The translations under genes and the position numbers were made by a program. The notes below the pieces were generated by a model. That model had not been told where the DNA came from. It did not search any database and saw only the letters and a program-made list of their open reading frames with translations. A DNA stretch of 64,000 nt from Pseudevernia furfuracea (taxonomy: Eukaryota > Ascomycota > Lecanoromycetes > Lecanorales > Parmeliaceae): assembly GCA_022315425.1 (NCBI GenBank), contig JAIUPT010000019.1, forward strand, positions 868,001 through 932,000, in the 5' to 3' direction. Below are positions 54,950-64,000 of the stretch, piece after piece; within the stretch, counting starts at the first letter, position 1, and each line of letters opens with the position of its first letter.

Positions 54950-57900
54950 ATGCGCCTCTGTGCGCCAGTCTTACTGCCGATTGCCGCCTTTCTCTACGCG
55001 TCATTGTGCCACGCCATCTTCGCAGACGAAGCTTACCAAACTGACTCTCACCACGCCCTCCTAGGACTTCCCCAAGCTCACACCACTTTCTTTCACCGTC
55101 CTTCGGCCGCGTCGAAAGCCTCACTTCTCTACACGCTCTCGGAAAGGCTAGTCCTCGGTGCGATCAATCCTAAAGATGGCGCGGTGATATGGAGACAGCG
55201 ACTGGCTGATTCGGCCCAGAATTATACAACTTCCGGTCTCTTGAAGGCCGGGGAAGGGGGTGATACACTTATTAGTGCGGTGAATGGGAAAGTCCAGGCA
55301 TGGGATGCAACAGATGGTAGATTGGTCTGGGAGTGGGACGGTGGTGATGGGACCAAAGTGGTAGATGTCACGCCCTCAGCCGAAAGTGGAAAATATGTCT
55401 TAGTACTCAGTGAAGGAGAGGGCTCAAGTTTCGTTGTCAGGAATTTGGCAGCCGATACTGGAGAGGTGTTTTGGGAATCCGGCGACTGGAGGTATGCAAA
55501 ATCGCAGCGTACAGGTTTTAGATATGAGTGAAGCTAATTGGCTACAGCGGAGATGCACCTCATGCTGTCGTATCATCACAAGATCGCATATTCACCGTTT
55601 CGTTGCATTCGGCACTCCTCAAGGGTCTCAAAATCAAAGTCACGGAGCTGGCCCCTTCAGATGGGAAGTTGATTGGTCACTCAATATCGTTGAATTCTGA
55701 TGGCGACCTTAATTCAGAGGCTTCAATCTTGCACATCGGCGCAAACTCTGGTCAACCTTTTCTGGTGTGGACCGACAAAGCTCTCAAGACATTGAAGGTC
55801 AATAAAATTGGCACAAAACAAATCACAACTCTCAATGTTCCTTCCAGCAACGGCGAGTCAGCCGAGAAGATAATTGTTCACGCCCCACGATCTCCTGCAG
55901 CTCATCCGCACTTTCTCGTACATTACCAAGGCGCAGACTCCCACTGGGCGGAGGTGTTTCATGTCGGTACCGATACGAAGAAGGAATATGATTTGCCACG
56001 TCTTGGTGGAAAAGGTGCCTTTTCAACTAGCTCCCAAGGTTCCGATGTATACTTCACTAGACATACTGCTTTCGAGAACATCTTGGCATCGTCAATCGGA
56101 CCATCTATACTCAGTCATTGGAATGTCCGTCCAAAAAGCCATGGTGGAATGGTTGATCCGCAGGACACCTCACATGCTGCCTCTGAGGTGATATCTAGGG
56201 GTGGATCGACACATGCTGTAAGATCTGCTCTGACGTTGCCCTCAGGTGACTGGGAACTCATACGCAACGGTGACCCTTATTGGGTGAGGCCCGAAGGAAT
56301 TGCCGGTGCAGTCGCTGCCGCTTTTGTCGAGATACCCAAAGAAGAGAATCTGGCCGAAGAGCTCGCAGCAGAGAATCACCGTGATGTTATCGCAGCATAC
56401 GTGCACCGAGTCAAACGTCATTCAAAAGATCTACAACATTTCCCGTTCTGGGCACAAGCTATTCCTGCCAGAGTGCTTGGGAGCTTTCTTGGGGATAAGG
56501 CAGGCTCTCAAGACCAGAGTCTACGCCGTGATGGTTTCGGCTTTCATAAAATTATCATTGTTGCTACCGAGCACGGTCGGCTTGCCGCACTTGATGCAGG
56601 CACGCAGGGCAGGGTCATCTGGAATATTCAGGCTGTCAATCTAAAGGCGGGCGAAAAGTGGCAAGTCCTCAGCATTGAAGCCGAACCGAATACTGCGCTG
56701 GTACGAGGCAAAGAAGGAGAGTTCTTGCGTGTCCAGTCCGATACGGGTATAATCGTGCAGTATCAGCCGGGAGGTCTAATCAAGTCTCTGAAGACGTCTG
56801 TCCCCATATTGGATGCATCTGGAGAAAAGCGTCTCATACCAGTCCATGATGATGGATCTATAGGAGACATTCCGAAGGCAGAGTTTGAGATAGGGACGAC
56901 CATCGTGACAGATGCCGAAGACAACGTTGTCAGAGGCTGGGCCCTGTGGAAAGGCCCAAAGCCGACGTTGGCATGGCAATTCACGCCGGCGCCGGGTGAG
57001 ATAGTCAAGACCGTCACTGCTCGACCTTCTCACGACCCTGTGGCATCGATTGGCAAGGCCCTCGGAGACCGCAATGTGTTATACAAATATCTGAACCCCA
57101 ACGTCCTACTGATCACAGCCCTTGGGAGGGAAGCTTCAACAGCGACGTTCTATATCCTGGATTCAGCTTCTGGTGCCGTCATTCATTCAGTTACTCACGC
57201 TGGAGTTGACAGAAATCTTCCAATCGCATCCACTGTGTCGGAGAATTGGTTCGCTTACTCGCTCTTCTCGGAGACTAACTCTCTTCCGCAAGACGTGTCT
57301 GAAATTGATCAGCAGAGATTGAAGGGCTACCAATTGGTGGTCTCGGAACTCTACGAATCACCTTTACCCAATGATCGGGGCTCACTGGAGACATCTTCCA
57401 ACTATTCGTCTATCAGTCCTACTTTCACGGATGAAGATGGGACATATGACACACCGCACGTGTTGTCCCAGACCTTCTTAATCCCCGGCCCTATATCCTC
57501 TATGTCCGTCACCTCCACACTTCAAGGGATCACTACTCGCTCCCTCGTCTGTGTCCTTGCCGATACTAACGCACTAGTATCCATCTCCCGTGCATTCCTT
57601 GATCCGAGGAGGCCGGTTGGTCGCGATGCTACAGCAGCTGAAATGGAAGAAGGACTGTTCAAGTATAGTCCTGTGTTAGACTTCGAGCCCAAATGGATCC
57701 TCAGTCACAAGAGAGATCTCATGAGTATTTCCAAGATTGTTACTAGTCCGTCGCTCTTGGAGAGTACGAGCTTGGTGTTCGCGTTTGGTGACGTTGACCT
57801 CTTTCTCACCAGAGTCTCTCCCATAGGCGCTTTTGACCTGCTGGGAAAGGGATTCAGTAAGCTACAGCTTGTGTTGACAGTGGTGGCTTTGGCCGTGGGG

Positions 57901-58026
57901 ACGACCGTCGTGGCTCCTTTTGTAAGTTTGATACGGCCATCCCGGTTGCCATCTCCTGCTTGACGCTGATGCTGACACTTGTACTAGGTACGGAAAAAGC
58001 AGATCGATGGAACCTGGAAGGCTTAG
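54950..58026 (+). CDS. EMC1: ER membrane protein complex subunit 1
   Basis: Exons 54950-55491, 55548-57921 and 57988-58026 give 984 residues. EMC1 is the large lumenal subunit of the EMC insertase for tail-anchored and multi-pass proteins. A signal peptide (LLPIAAFLYASLCHAIFADE) precedes PQQ-like beta-propeller sequence (LVLGAINPKDGAVIWRQRL, VQAWDATDGRLVWEWDGGD). The conserved core around GFHKIIIVATEHGRLAALD, GRVIWNIQ and EDNVVRGWALWKG is typical of the DUF1620/EMC1 C-domain. Near the end come KYSPVLDFEPKWILSHKRD and the single C-terminal membrane helix LVLTVVALAVGTTVVAPF. The last 39-base exon gives the basic cytosolic tail VRKKQIDGTWKA, standard for EMC1. Without it the frame would end in a nonconserved tail. 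Confidence 0.95.
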
Positions 58027-58546
58027 ACCCAATGACCAGTCTCTGTAGTAAAGTCGAGCTGCAGCAGCAATCAATCCTTAATACTACAAATTGCTCTATA
58101 CCTCTTGCGAGAACGAATCTTCTCCCATTGCTTCGCCTCGTCCCACAATCTACCTCTTCAATACCTTCGCGCCGTTTTTCTGGTTCTCTTGACTTCTAAA
58201 GTCCAAGACCCTGTTCGTTTGTATATTTATACTTCCATGGTCCTTATGGTTTACTGTTACTCTGCTCGTCTCAATATACGCTAGAATGATGTTACGAATT
58301 ACGATCTGCCGACTCCGAGAATCTATCAACTGAATACGTCACGAAAAAAGATGCTTTTTGCTTAACGCCGGTAAACTCCGTCATTCATTCCAACTGTACT
58401 TTCGTCTCCTCTTCACAAAAACTCTTCTTATCCCATATAATATACAATCCTCAGATCACAGCTGTTCATCTCATTCTATAGCTTCACGAAAATCAATTGG
58501 TTTTATAACTTATCCTCCGTCCATCATCACCCGAACATCCCCCATC
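58027..58546. other. Spacer between EMC1 and the SDR gene
   Basis: No exon recognised. It contains the EMC1 3' end and the SDR promoter. An in-frame upstream ATG at 58358 would lengthen the SDR by 63 residues and is unlikely. Confidence 0.4.
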
Positions 58547-59335
58547 ATGACCGACAGCAAAAAATACAGCAACAAGCTCGCCGGCGCCCGCGTCCTCGTC
58601 ATCGGTGGCAGCTCCGGTATAGGCTACTGCGTCGCCGAAGCCTCCCTCGAATTCGGCGCCTCCGTTATCATCTCGTCCTCCCAACAATCCCGCATTGACT
58701 CCAGCATCGACCAACTCCTCAAGACCTATCCGAGCGCCAAAGGCCGCATTGCAGGCTACGCTTGCGACCTGTCGTCCCCCTCCGTCGAAGCGAACATAGA
58801 GAAGCTCTTTGAACAATGCGGCGGGCCGAAATTCGACCACATCGTCCACACGGCCGGCGATCCTCTTGCCACGCTTAAGCTCGAAGATGCGACCCTGGAA
58901 TCCATACAGAAAGCTGCGATGGTGCGCTTCAACTCCCCTCTCCTACTCGCCAAGCACGCGCCGAAACATCTTAACCCCGGACCAGCGTCGTCCATCACCT
59001 TGACGACCGGCAGCGTGAGCAGGAAACCGAATAAAGACTGGTCGATCGTGGCTAGCTATGCGACTGGTTTGCACGGCATGATGAGGAGTCTGGCGCTGGA
59101 TTTGGCGCCCGTTAGGGTGAATCTGATAAGTCCGGGGGCGGTGCTGACGCCGCTTTGGGACGGTATGGCGAAGGAGAGGGCGGAGAAATTTATGGAACAC
59201 ATAAAGGGCAAATGCACCACCGGGGAGGTTGGAAGGCCGGAGGATGTGGCGGAGAGTTATCTTTATGTTATGAGAGATTGGAACATTTCGGGGTCGGTGA
59301 TTGATACGAATGGAGGCTTCTTATTGACTCCTTAG
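58547..59335 (+). CDS. Short-chain dehydrogenase/reductase-fold protein
   Basis: Single exon, 262 residues, the usual size of a classical SDR. The cofactor motif is GGSSGIG (~20-26). HTAG replaces NNAG at ~107. The active-site Ser region is TLTTGSVSRKP (~150-160) and the Tyr lies in SYATGLHGMMRSLALDL (Tyr ~171). The residue four positions after that Tyr is Leu (~175), where classical SDRs have the catalytic Lys. The C-terminal part VRVNLISPGAVLTPLWDG and SGSVIDTNGGFLL is normal for the fold. By sequence it binds NAD(P), but its catalytic competence is doubtful. Its substrate is unknown. GC-rich and highly biased third positions suggest good expression. Confidence 0.88.
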   Translation: MTDSKKYSNKLAGARVLVIGGSSGIGYCVAEASLEFGASVIISSSQQSRIDSSIDQLLKTYPSAKGRIAGYACDLSSPSVEANIEKLFEQCGGPKFDHIVHTAGDPLATLKLEDATLESIQKAAMVRFNSPLLLAKHAPKHLNPGPASSITLTTGSVSRKPNKDWSIVASYATGLHGMMRSLALDLAPVRVNLISPGAVLTPLWDGMAKERAEKFMEHIKGKCTTGEVGRPEDVAESYLYVMRDWNISGSVIDTNGGFLLTP

Positions 59336-59783
59336 TGGAGAGGGAGGTGCTGGAGGCGAGTGGCGATGGCTAGAGAAGTTGTCATGATTGGATGGGGGGG
59401 TGTGGATTGCTGAGCTGAAATGATGGGTCCCGTTCCATCGATTGACGGGGAGGAGAGGCAGCCGGGAGGCCGGAAGCAAAAGCGACAAAGTACAGCAAGA
59501 GGTACAATGTTACCGAATTCCCAGTAGAGCAATTGTTCTGTGCCAAGCAACGCTCCTCAAAACCTGCTTTCTGATCTAATTCCAGGTAACTTAGCTAAAT
59601 CAATTATAAGGTCTGGGAGTTTGGCAGCCATGACTGTCTGACTAGTTGGACTCATAATACATTGGCAATCGACTCGGGCCGGGATCACTCGCCTGTGATT
59701 CTGTGATTGTAGAAGCACAACGAACATGATGTCTGGATGGGGAGAATCTTGAGAAGATCTGTAAATTGCATGTGACTTTCTTC
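59336..59783. other. Spacer between convergent SDR and DPBB genes
   Basis: Only 3' flanks. No coding signal. Confidence 0.4.
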
Positions 59784-60954
59784 TTAACTATGGCACGGGA
59801 CGTCCAGCGTGATGTTAATCCTCAGGTTCGGTTGATTCTGGGGCAACCTCGTCAGTAAGCACCCCCCACACATGGCCCACTCTAAGACTCACCCTATCCC
59901 ACTCCACGCCCTCATTCGTCCCCGCCGTAAGATTTTTATAAGCACTGACATCGATGTCTAAGCTGTTGGTCTGATTACTCCCACATCGTTCATCGGCCGG
60001 CACGTCCGTTTTGCAGTAATTCTGCGCATTTCCGGCCGGACACGCGTCTACTATCTCGACGATGACACTTCCATAGATTTGGTCGTCGGAAGAAGAGCCG
60101 TATAAGCCGATGTTGTCAACGCGGTAGCAGGTGCCGCACTGTACTGCTACTGGAGGGCAGGAAGGCGGGACGTAGTCGGGGGTTGGATATCGGCCACCGT
60201 TTGCTGTGCTGAAAGGGGGTTTCAGTCAGATAAGCATCGAAAGGGAATTTTATATGGTGGGAGCAAGAAAGGAAGAGATTAGCAGCGAAATGAGAAACGG
60301 ACCAGACGCTAGTATTGTATTGAAATTCCATGTTCGGTTGGCTACCGGTGCACAAGCCGCTAGAGATGTTCATGCTAATGTCACCGACGGCGGCGGCAAA
60401 AATTTCCGTGTTGTCTGTGTAAACTTGTTTAGTGACCATTGTTCCAAAACATCAGGATCCTAGGGTTAATGGCAACTGAAGGGACAGCTCACCTGCTGTG
60501 GTGGATCTGTTTGCGTTGGAGCAGACTGTACCCCCTTGAGCCGCGTAGTTGTTGAATGTTGCAATTCCTTGCACTCGTACGGGCGCTGGCGCTGGCTCTT
60601 TCAATGGCCGTTTTGCTGGCAGATAAGCAGGGATAGCCGCTAGAATGCATAGACTTGACGAAAGCCAGACATGTTAGACCGCGAAATTTCTACCACCGCT
60701 ATTGAGAAGGTATCGAACCTGCATATGGCTGTAGTTACAGCCAACACCTTCCAACGTCTCCGTTGTACTTTCGTCCATATCTGCGTCAATGCATGTTTAG
60801 GGGGAGAGGCTGAGGGTTCTCCATGGTTTGTTACCCGTAAGTGCTCGGCTCGGATGTCCTCCGTCAGCCATGGAGACAAGTCCTTGGTCTGATGGTGTGG
60901 AGTCTTCCATTGTGTCCATGCTGCGTCCTTCGTGGGCTCGACAGCGTCCAGCAT
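59784..60954 (-). CDS. Membrane-anchored double-psi beta-barrel (RlpA/expansin-like) protein
   Basis: Exons 60954-60719, 60653-60493, 60414-60303, 60208-59893 and 59837-59784 give 292 residues. The N-terminus is a ~68-residue hydrophilic segment ending in RRRW, followed by one membrane helix (VLAVTTAIC|SLCILAAIPAYL), suggesting a type II signal anchor. The extracellular part opens with a Pro-rich linker (KEPAPAPV) and the double-psi barrel: GIATFNNYAAQGGTVCSN, TEIFAAAVGDISM, QCGTCYRVDNI, SVIVEIVDACPAGN, and SLDIDVSAYKNL with the family's Asp. The C-terminus NLRINITLDVPCHS comes from a separate last exon with a strong branch point (TACTGAC). Related fungal proteins are secreted expansin-like or RlpA-like wall proteins; membrane anchoring and the long cytosolic head are unusual. 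Binding to wall polysaccharide is an inference. Confidence 0.8.
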
Positions 60955-62123
60955 CCTCCGAAGATGAAAATTGGTGCCTCGAAGGCAATGAGCTTAGGGT
61001 TTCTTGAAAGGGGGGATGTCGTGCCATATTTAAAACGAAAAGCAAGCATAGGGAACGGAATACGCAACAAAAACCGATACGCAGAGTAAGCAATTGGAGA
61101 CTGGGCGGCTGAAAAAGACTAAGAATAGAGAGGCACTTCAACATTGATGGAGATAGTTTGTAGCGCTAGAGTAGTAATTGCGGCTGTCAAATGACAGGCG
61201 CGCAAGAACACAATTGAAACGTGAAGATATCTCGGGATCATATGCGATAGATTGAAACACATAGCGGTCCATTTTACCGCTTTTCTTTAGTGGTCCTGCG
61301 AGCTACTCGGTGCTCGCTACAGCGTTCAGCCAAAGAAGGAGCATTCGGACGTTGACCGGGTTGAAGGCTTTCTATCGAACGGGCCAGAAGATTGGGCATG
61401 TTCTAACAAGCACTTGTCGTTGCCCATCGATCTAGACAGCATGTGCAGTCGTGAAAATGGAAAGCTCGTAGTCGCCGAGCAAGCGATGTACTTGAAGATT
61501 CAAGCTGGTGGTGTTTCGGGCCCGGACGCTCCATTCTAGATGCCGAAGCCCCCGAGGCCCCCCTAACTTCGGGCCCGCGCGGGGCTAGCGCTCAGGGCTG
61601 CCAGCCCCATGAGACTTGGTTTTAGAACCTCGTCTGCTCCACCGTGATCAGATTATTACCTATCCTACACAAAGTCTCGGCGACGGCTTCATTGGCTTTC
61701 ACCAAAGGCTTGGAGTTGAAGCTTCCAACATTTTCCTATGCATGTTCAGCTATTCTCAGTGAGCTGAAATACAAGTCATTGGTAGCAAACCAGACGTTGG
61801 CCGATTGAGCGAACAGCTGCTTGTAGCTGCTCTCTCTTCGTCGAGCATCGTATTGCCCCTTGTCTCCGTTTCAATAGATTGAAAAACGGAAGGAAGTAGA
61901 TTGGTTCAATATTTCTTGATTGACTCGTGTTCCACTGTACCGCATCATACTGAGTCATTCATCAGTACCCGAGTGAGTCACAAGCAGGAGATCACTCTCA
62001 GCCTTTGCTTCTGTTCACGACTCTAGGTACCTTTGAATCTACCTACTTTTGTGCCTATTTTCCTTTAAAGCCCCAATATCTTGGCTCAAACCCCTAATCC
62101 TTAATAAACACTGCAGTCTCAAA
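60955..62123. other. Gene-free divergent region with a GC-rich island
   Basis: Both promoters (DPBB gene, minus; RtcA gene, plus) must lie here. At about 61506-61612 a GC-rich island holds repeated TTCGGGCCC words and CAGGGCTGCCAGCCC. No frame with support. Confidence 0.4.
61506..61612. repeat. GC-rich island with repeated TTCGGGCCC words
   Basis: Two copies of TTCGGGCCC, CGAAGCCCCCGAGGCCCC and GGGCTAGCGCTCAGGGCTG contrast with the AT-richer surroundings. Some fungal hAT transposon ends begin CAGGG and carry GGGCCCGAAG words, so it may be a relic end. No partner end or transposase is visible. Confidence 0.35.
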
Positions 62124-63431
62124 ATGTCTGGCCAAGAGTCTTCGAAATCCCATAACCCAGTACTCGTACACCTCGACGGCACTACTCTCGAAGGTGGAGG
62201 CCAGTTGCTACGCCTGGCGCTCTCGCTCTCTTCACTGACGCAAATACCAATTCATGTCACCGACATCAGGGGTAAACGGCCAGGGAAGGTTTCCGGCCTG
62301 AAAGCATCTCATCTTGCTGGAGTCAAATGGCTAGCTAATGCTACCGCCGCGATGACTGAAGGCATGGAGGTGAAAAGTAGGCAACTAGTTTTTAGACCCT
62401 CTGGCATGGGGGCAAAGACTGGAGTCAACAGGGATCAAAAGGAACACGTCGCAAGAAAAGAAGACGAAAAGGAAGGTGTATGGGAAGACATCTTCGATGA
62501 TGGTAAATTGGTCCAGCGCCGGTCTCACATCCCAATGTCCTCACCCGGCTCCATTCTCTTAGTCTTGCAAGCAATACTCCCGTATCTCCTGTTGTCCAAC
62601 TGCTCCAAGCTGGAAGGCCCGAAGACTGTCGTACCGCTTCGCGTTACCATCGAAGGCGGTACGAACGTGAGCAGTTCTCCATCCATCGAATACATCCGCC
62701 AAGTCCTCCTGCCAATGCTTTCTCAAAAATTGAGCATCCCTCCGATCACAACGGTGCTACACAAAAGAGGCTGGAGTACCGGAAGAACTGAGGTTGGTAG
62801 TGTGACGTTCGATATTGAACCTTTGCCTAGCGCATCCGTACTCTCGACCTTCTCTTTCCAGGAAAGAGGCGAATTGGCCAAAGTTCACGTCTCGGTTCTT
62901 GCACCAGAAGCTACAGCTAGGAGGAGCATCAGAGACAAAGTGACTGCGCAGTTGCTCGCGTACAACTCTAAAATTGAGATTATGTTTCCCGTAGACGAGA
63001 ATTCTGGAAGCGAGAAGCGTTTATACCTTCTTCTTGTTGCGGAAACTTCGAATGGTTACAGACTTGGACGCGACTGGCTGTTTGACGAAAAGGCACGAGG
63101 CCTAAGCACGGACCAAGTGTGCGAGAAGCTAGTGTCAAAGGTCATGAAAGACCTCAAGAGGGAAATGAAGCATGGCGGGTGTGTAGATGAGTATATGCAG
63201 GATCAGATAGTGGTATTCCAGGCTCTTGCTGCAGGGAAAGCAGAAATCGATTCTGGAATTGACAGAGAAGCAACCTTGCATACGAAAACCGCCAGGTGGG
63301 TCACTGATCAGGTGGTGGGTGCGGGATTCGATGAGTTGGGCAGGTGTCAAGGATTGGGATATGCTGTGGGGGAGGACTTTCAGAAAAGGAAGGGGGGTGC
63401 CAGTACAAGCATGGAGAAGTTGAGCATATGA
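62124..63431 (+). CDS. RNA 3'-phosphate cyclase (RtcA) family protein
   Basis: Single exon, 435 residues. RtcA enzymes convert RNA 3'-phosphate to a 2',3'-cyclic phosphate through a His-AMP intermediate. The signature DGTTLEGGGQLLRLALSLS is at ~18-36 (EGGGQ 23-27), followed by IRGKRPGKVSGLKASHLAGV. Then come TIEGGTNVSSSPSIEYIRQV, the insert domain KRGWSTGRTEVGSV, and VDEYMQDQIVVFQALAAGKA. In active enzymes the last motif is H-x-x-D-Q with the adenylylated His; here that position is Tyr (~357). Overall similarity is to RTCA rather than to the pre-rRNA factor Rcl1. The start MSGQESSK is chosen; an upstream in-frame Met at 62049 adds 25 unlikely residues. Confidence 0.88.
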   Translation: MSGQESSKSHNPVLVHLDGTTLEGGGQLLRLALSLSSLTQIPIHVTDIRGKRPGKVSGLKASHLAGVKWLANATAAMTEGMEVKSRQLVFRPSGMGAKTGVNRDQKEHVARKEDEKEGVWEDIFDDGKLVQRRSHIPMSSPGSILLVLQAILPYLLLSNCSKLEGPKTVVPLRVTIEGGTNVSSSPSIEYIRQVLLPMLSQKLSIPPITTVLHKRGWSTGRTEVGSVTFDIEPLPSASVLSTFSFQERGELAKVHVSVLAPEATARRSIRDKVTAQLLAYNSKIEIMFPVDENSGSEKRLYLLLVAETSNGYRLGRDWLFDEKARGLSTDQVCEKLVSKVMKDLKREMKHGGCVDEYMQDQIVVFQALAAGKAEIDSGIDREATLHTKTARWVTDQVVGAGFDELGRCQGLGYAVGEDFQKRKGGASTSMEKLSI

Positions 63432-63747
63432 TACACCTTGACATTGCGTTACCGCCTCCTAGAAATCTACCGGTAGCCTTCACTCATTTCATTGTGACAT
63501 GAGCTGGAAGAAGCATCGTCTACGGTTCCTTCGTTCTCATGATACTGGCGGGCACAATTCTCCCTGCCATTACGGTTGGCTCCACAACTATGCTCTTGCT
63601 GTATGGATACCGACGCTTTCACCTGGGAGGGCAATGTCGAGTCAGCTGCGCACGGCCTAAAACTGTGTGTCTCCAAACGCGAAGGCCGGTTCTCTTCTAT
63701 CGAATATTTCAACGGTCTTACTCCCCTATGTCTACCGCGAAGCCCCC
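63432..63747. other. Spacer at right end
   Basis: 3' flank of the RtcA gene and of the partial gene to its right. Several short frames without motifs. Confidence 0.35.
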
Positions 63748-64000
63748 TCATTGCATATAGCCCTTTATACATATATCGAGAACAAGCGATGCAGCTCGAG
63801 AAAGTTCGTCGCCCGTTGATATGTCGGAGATCACACCCCTTTTTTTGGTGACATCAACGGCGCAAAGACCATCAACTGCCTCTTGTCTCAGCAAACATGG
63901 AGAATATGCGCAAGATCGATCACAGAGCACCGAGCATTATCATACTCACGGCTAAGAACCCTAAACGGAAGAGGAACATCAGAGTCGCCCTCTGTCCGCT
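63748..64000 (-). CDS. 3' end of an unknown gene, cut by window edge
   Basis: Two inferred exons, 64000-63950 (partial) and 63875-63748, joined over a 74-base GTGAGT...GGCAG intron. The joined frame reads EGDSDVPLPFRVLS|LDGLCAVDVTKKRG and ends ELSRAASLVLDICIKGYMQ. The donor is a good consensus and the phase is consistent, but no family is recognised and the 5' part lies outside the window. It could also be non-coding. Confidence 0.4.

Overview
The window is a gene-dense stretch of a filamentous ascomycete genome (Pezizomycotina; the gene set and intron style would suit a Leotiomycete, but the class cannot be fixed from this sequence alone). Evidence is eukaryotic: most genes carry short GT-AG introns of about 45-95 bases with CTNAC-like branch points, there are two nuclear tRNA genes, and conserved fungal proteins lie on both strands. 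No operons, CRISPR arrays, rRNA genes or intact mobile elements were seen.

Layout. 1-3.2 kb: right part of a DUF1765 gene (minus). 4.7-6.3 kb: aquaglyceroporin. 7.0-9.2 kb: divergent pair of ATP synthase subunit H and TFIIB. 10.0-11.3 kb: P-TEFb-type cyclin. 12.5-14.5 kb: F-box protein. 15.5-18.1 kb: SCH9 kinase. 20.0-21.7 kb: RSC7-type remodeller subunit. 23.9-25.3 kb: CLG1-like cyclin behind a long pyrimidine-rich leader. 26.5-28.1 kb: proteasome ATPase RPT5. 28.3-30.6 kb: a decayed zone with an inverted duplicated gene fragment. 31.6-31.8 kb: an unusual tRNA-Ala(UGC). 32.1-36.9 kb: arginine methyltransferase, a NADAR-family gene with an in-frame stop, and a peroxisomal hydratase. 37.0 kb: tRNA-Arg(CCG). 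37.4-39.9 kb: two divergent unknown genes. 40.9-49.4 kb: PER1, PCM1/AGM1, RRP3, SSF1 and a BTB protein. 50.3-58.0 kb: a large disordered protein, V-ATPase subunit c'' and EMC1. 58.5-64 kb: an SDR, a membrane-anchored double-psi beta-barrel protein, an RtcA-like protein and the edge of one more gene.

Most genes are housekeeping and fall into a few themes: transcription and chromatin (TFIIB, cyclin Pch1, RSC7, PRMT1), ribosome biogenesis (RRP3 and SSF1 share a 189-base promoter), nutrient and growth signalling (SCH9, CLG1), protein quality control and ER functions (RPT5, EMC1, PER1), wall precursor synthesis (PCM1 for UDP-GlcNAc) and organelle energetics (ATP14, VMA16).

The most unusual observation is the minus-strand tRNA-Ala(UGC) at 31608-31801. 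It folds into a good alanine tRNA, with the G3:U70 identity pair and an A73 discriminator, only if two extra GT...AG segments of 54 and 50 bases are removed. These lie outside the normal tRNA intron site and look like spliceosomal introns. Exon boundaries throughout were worked out by reading splice signals and checking phase by hand; none has transcript support here.
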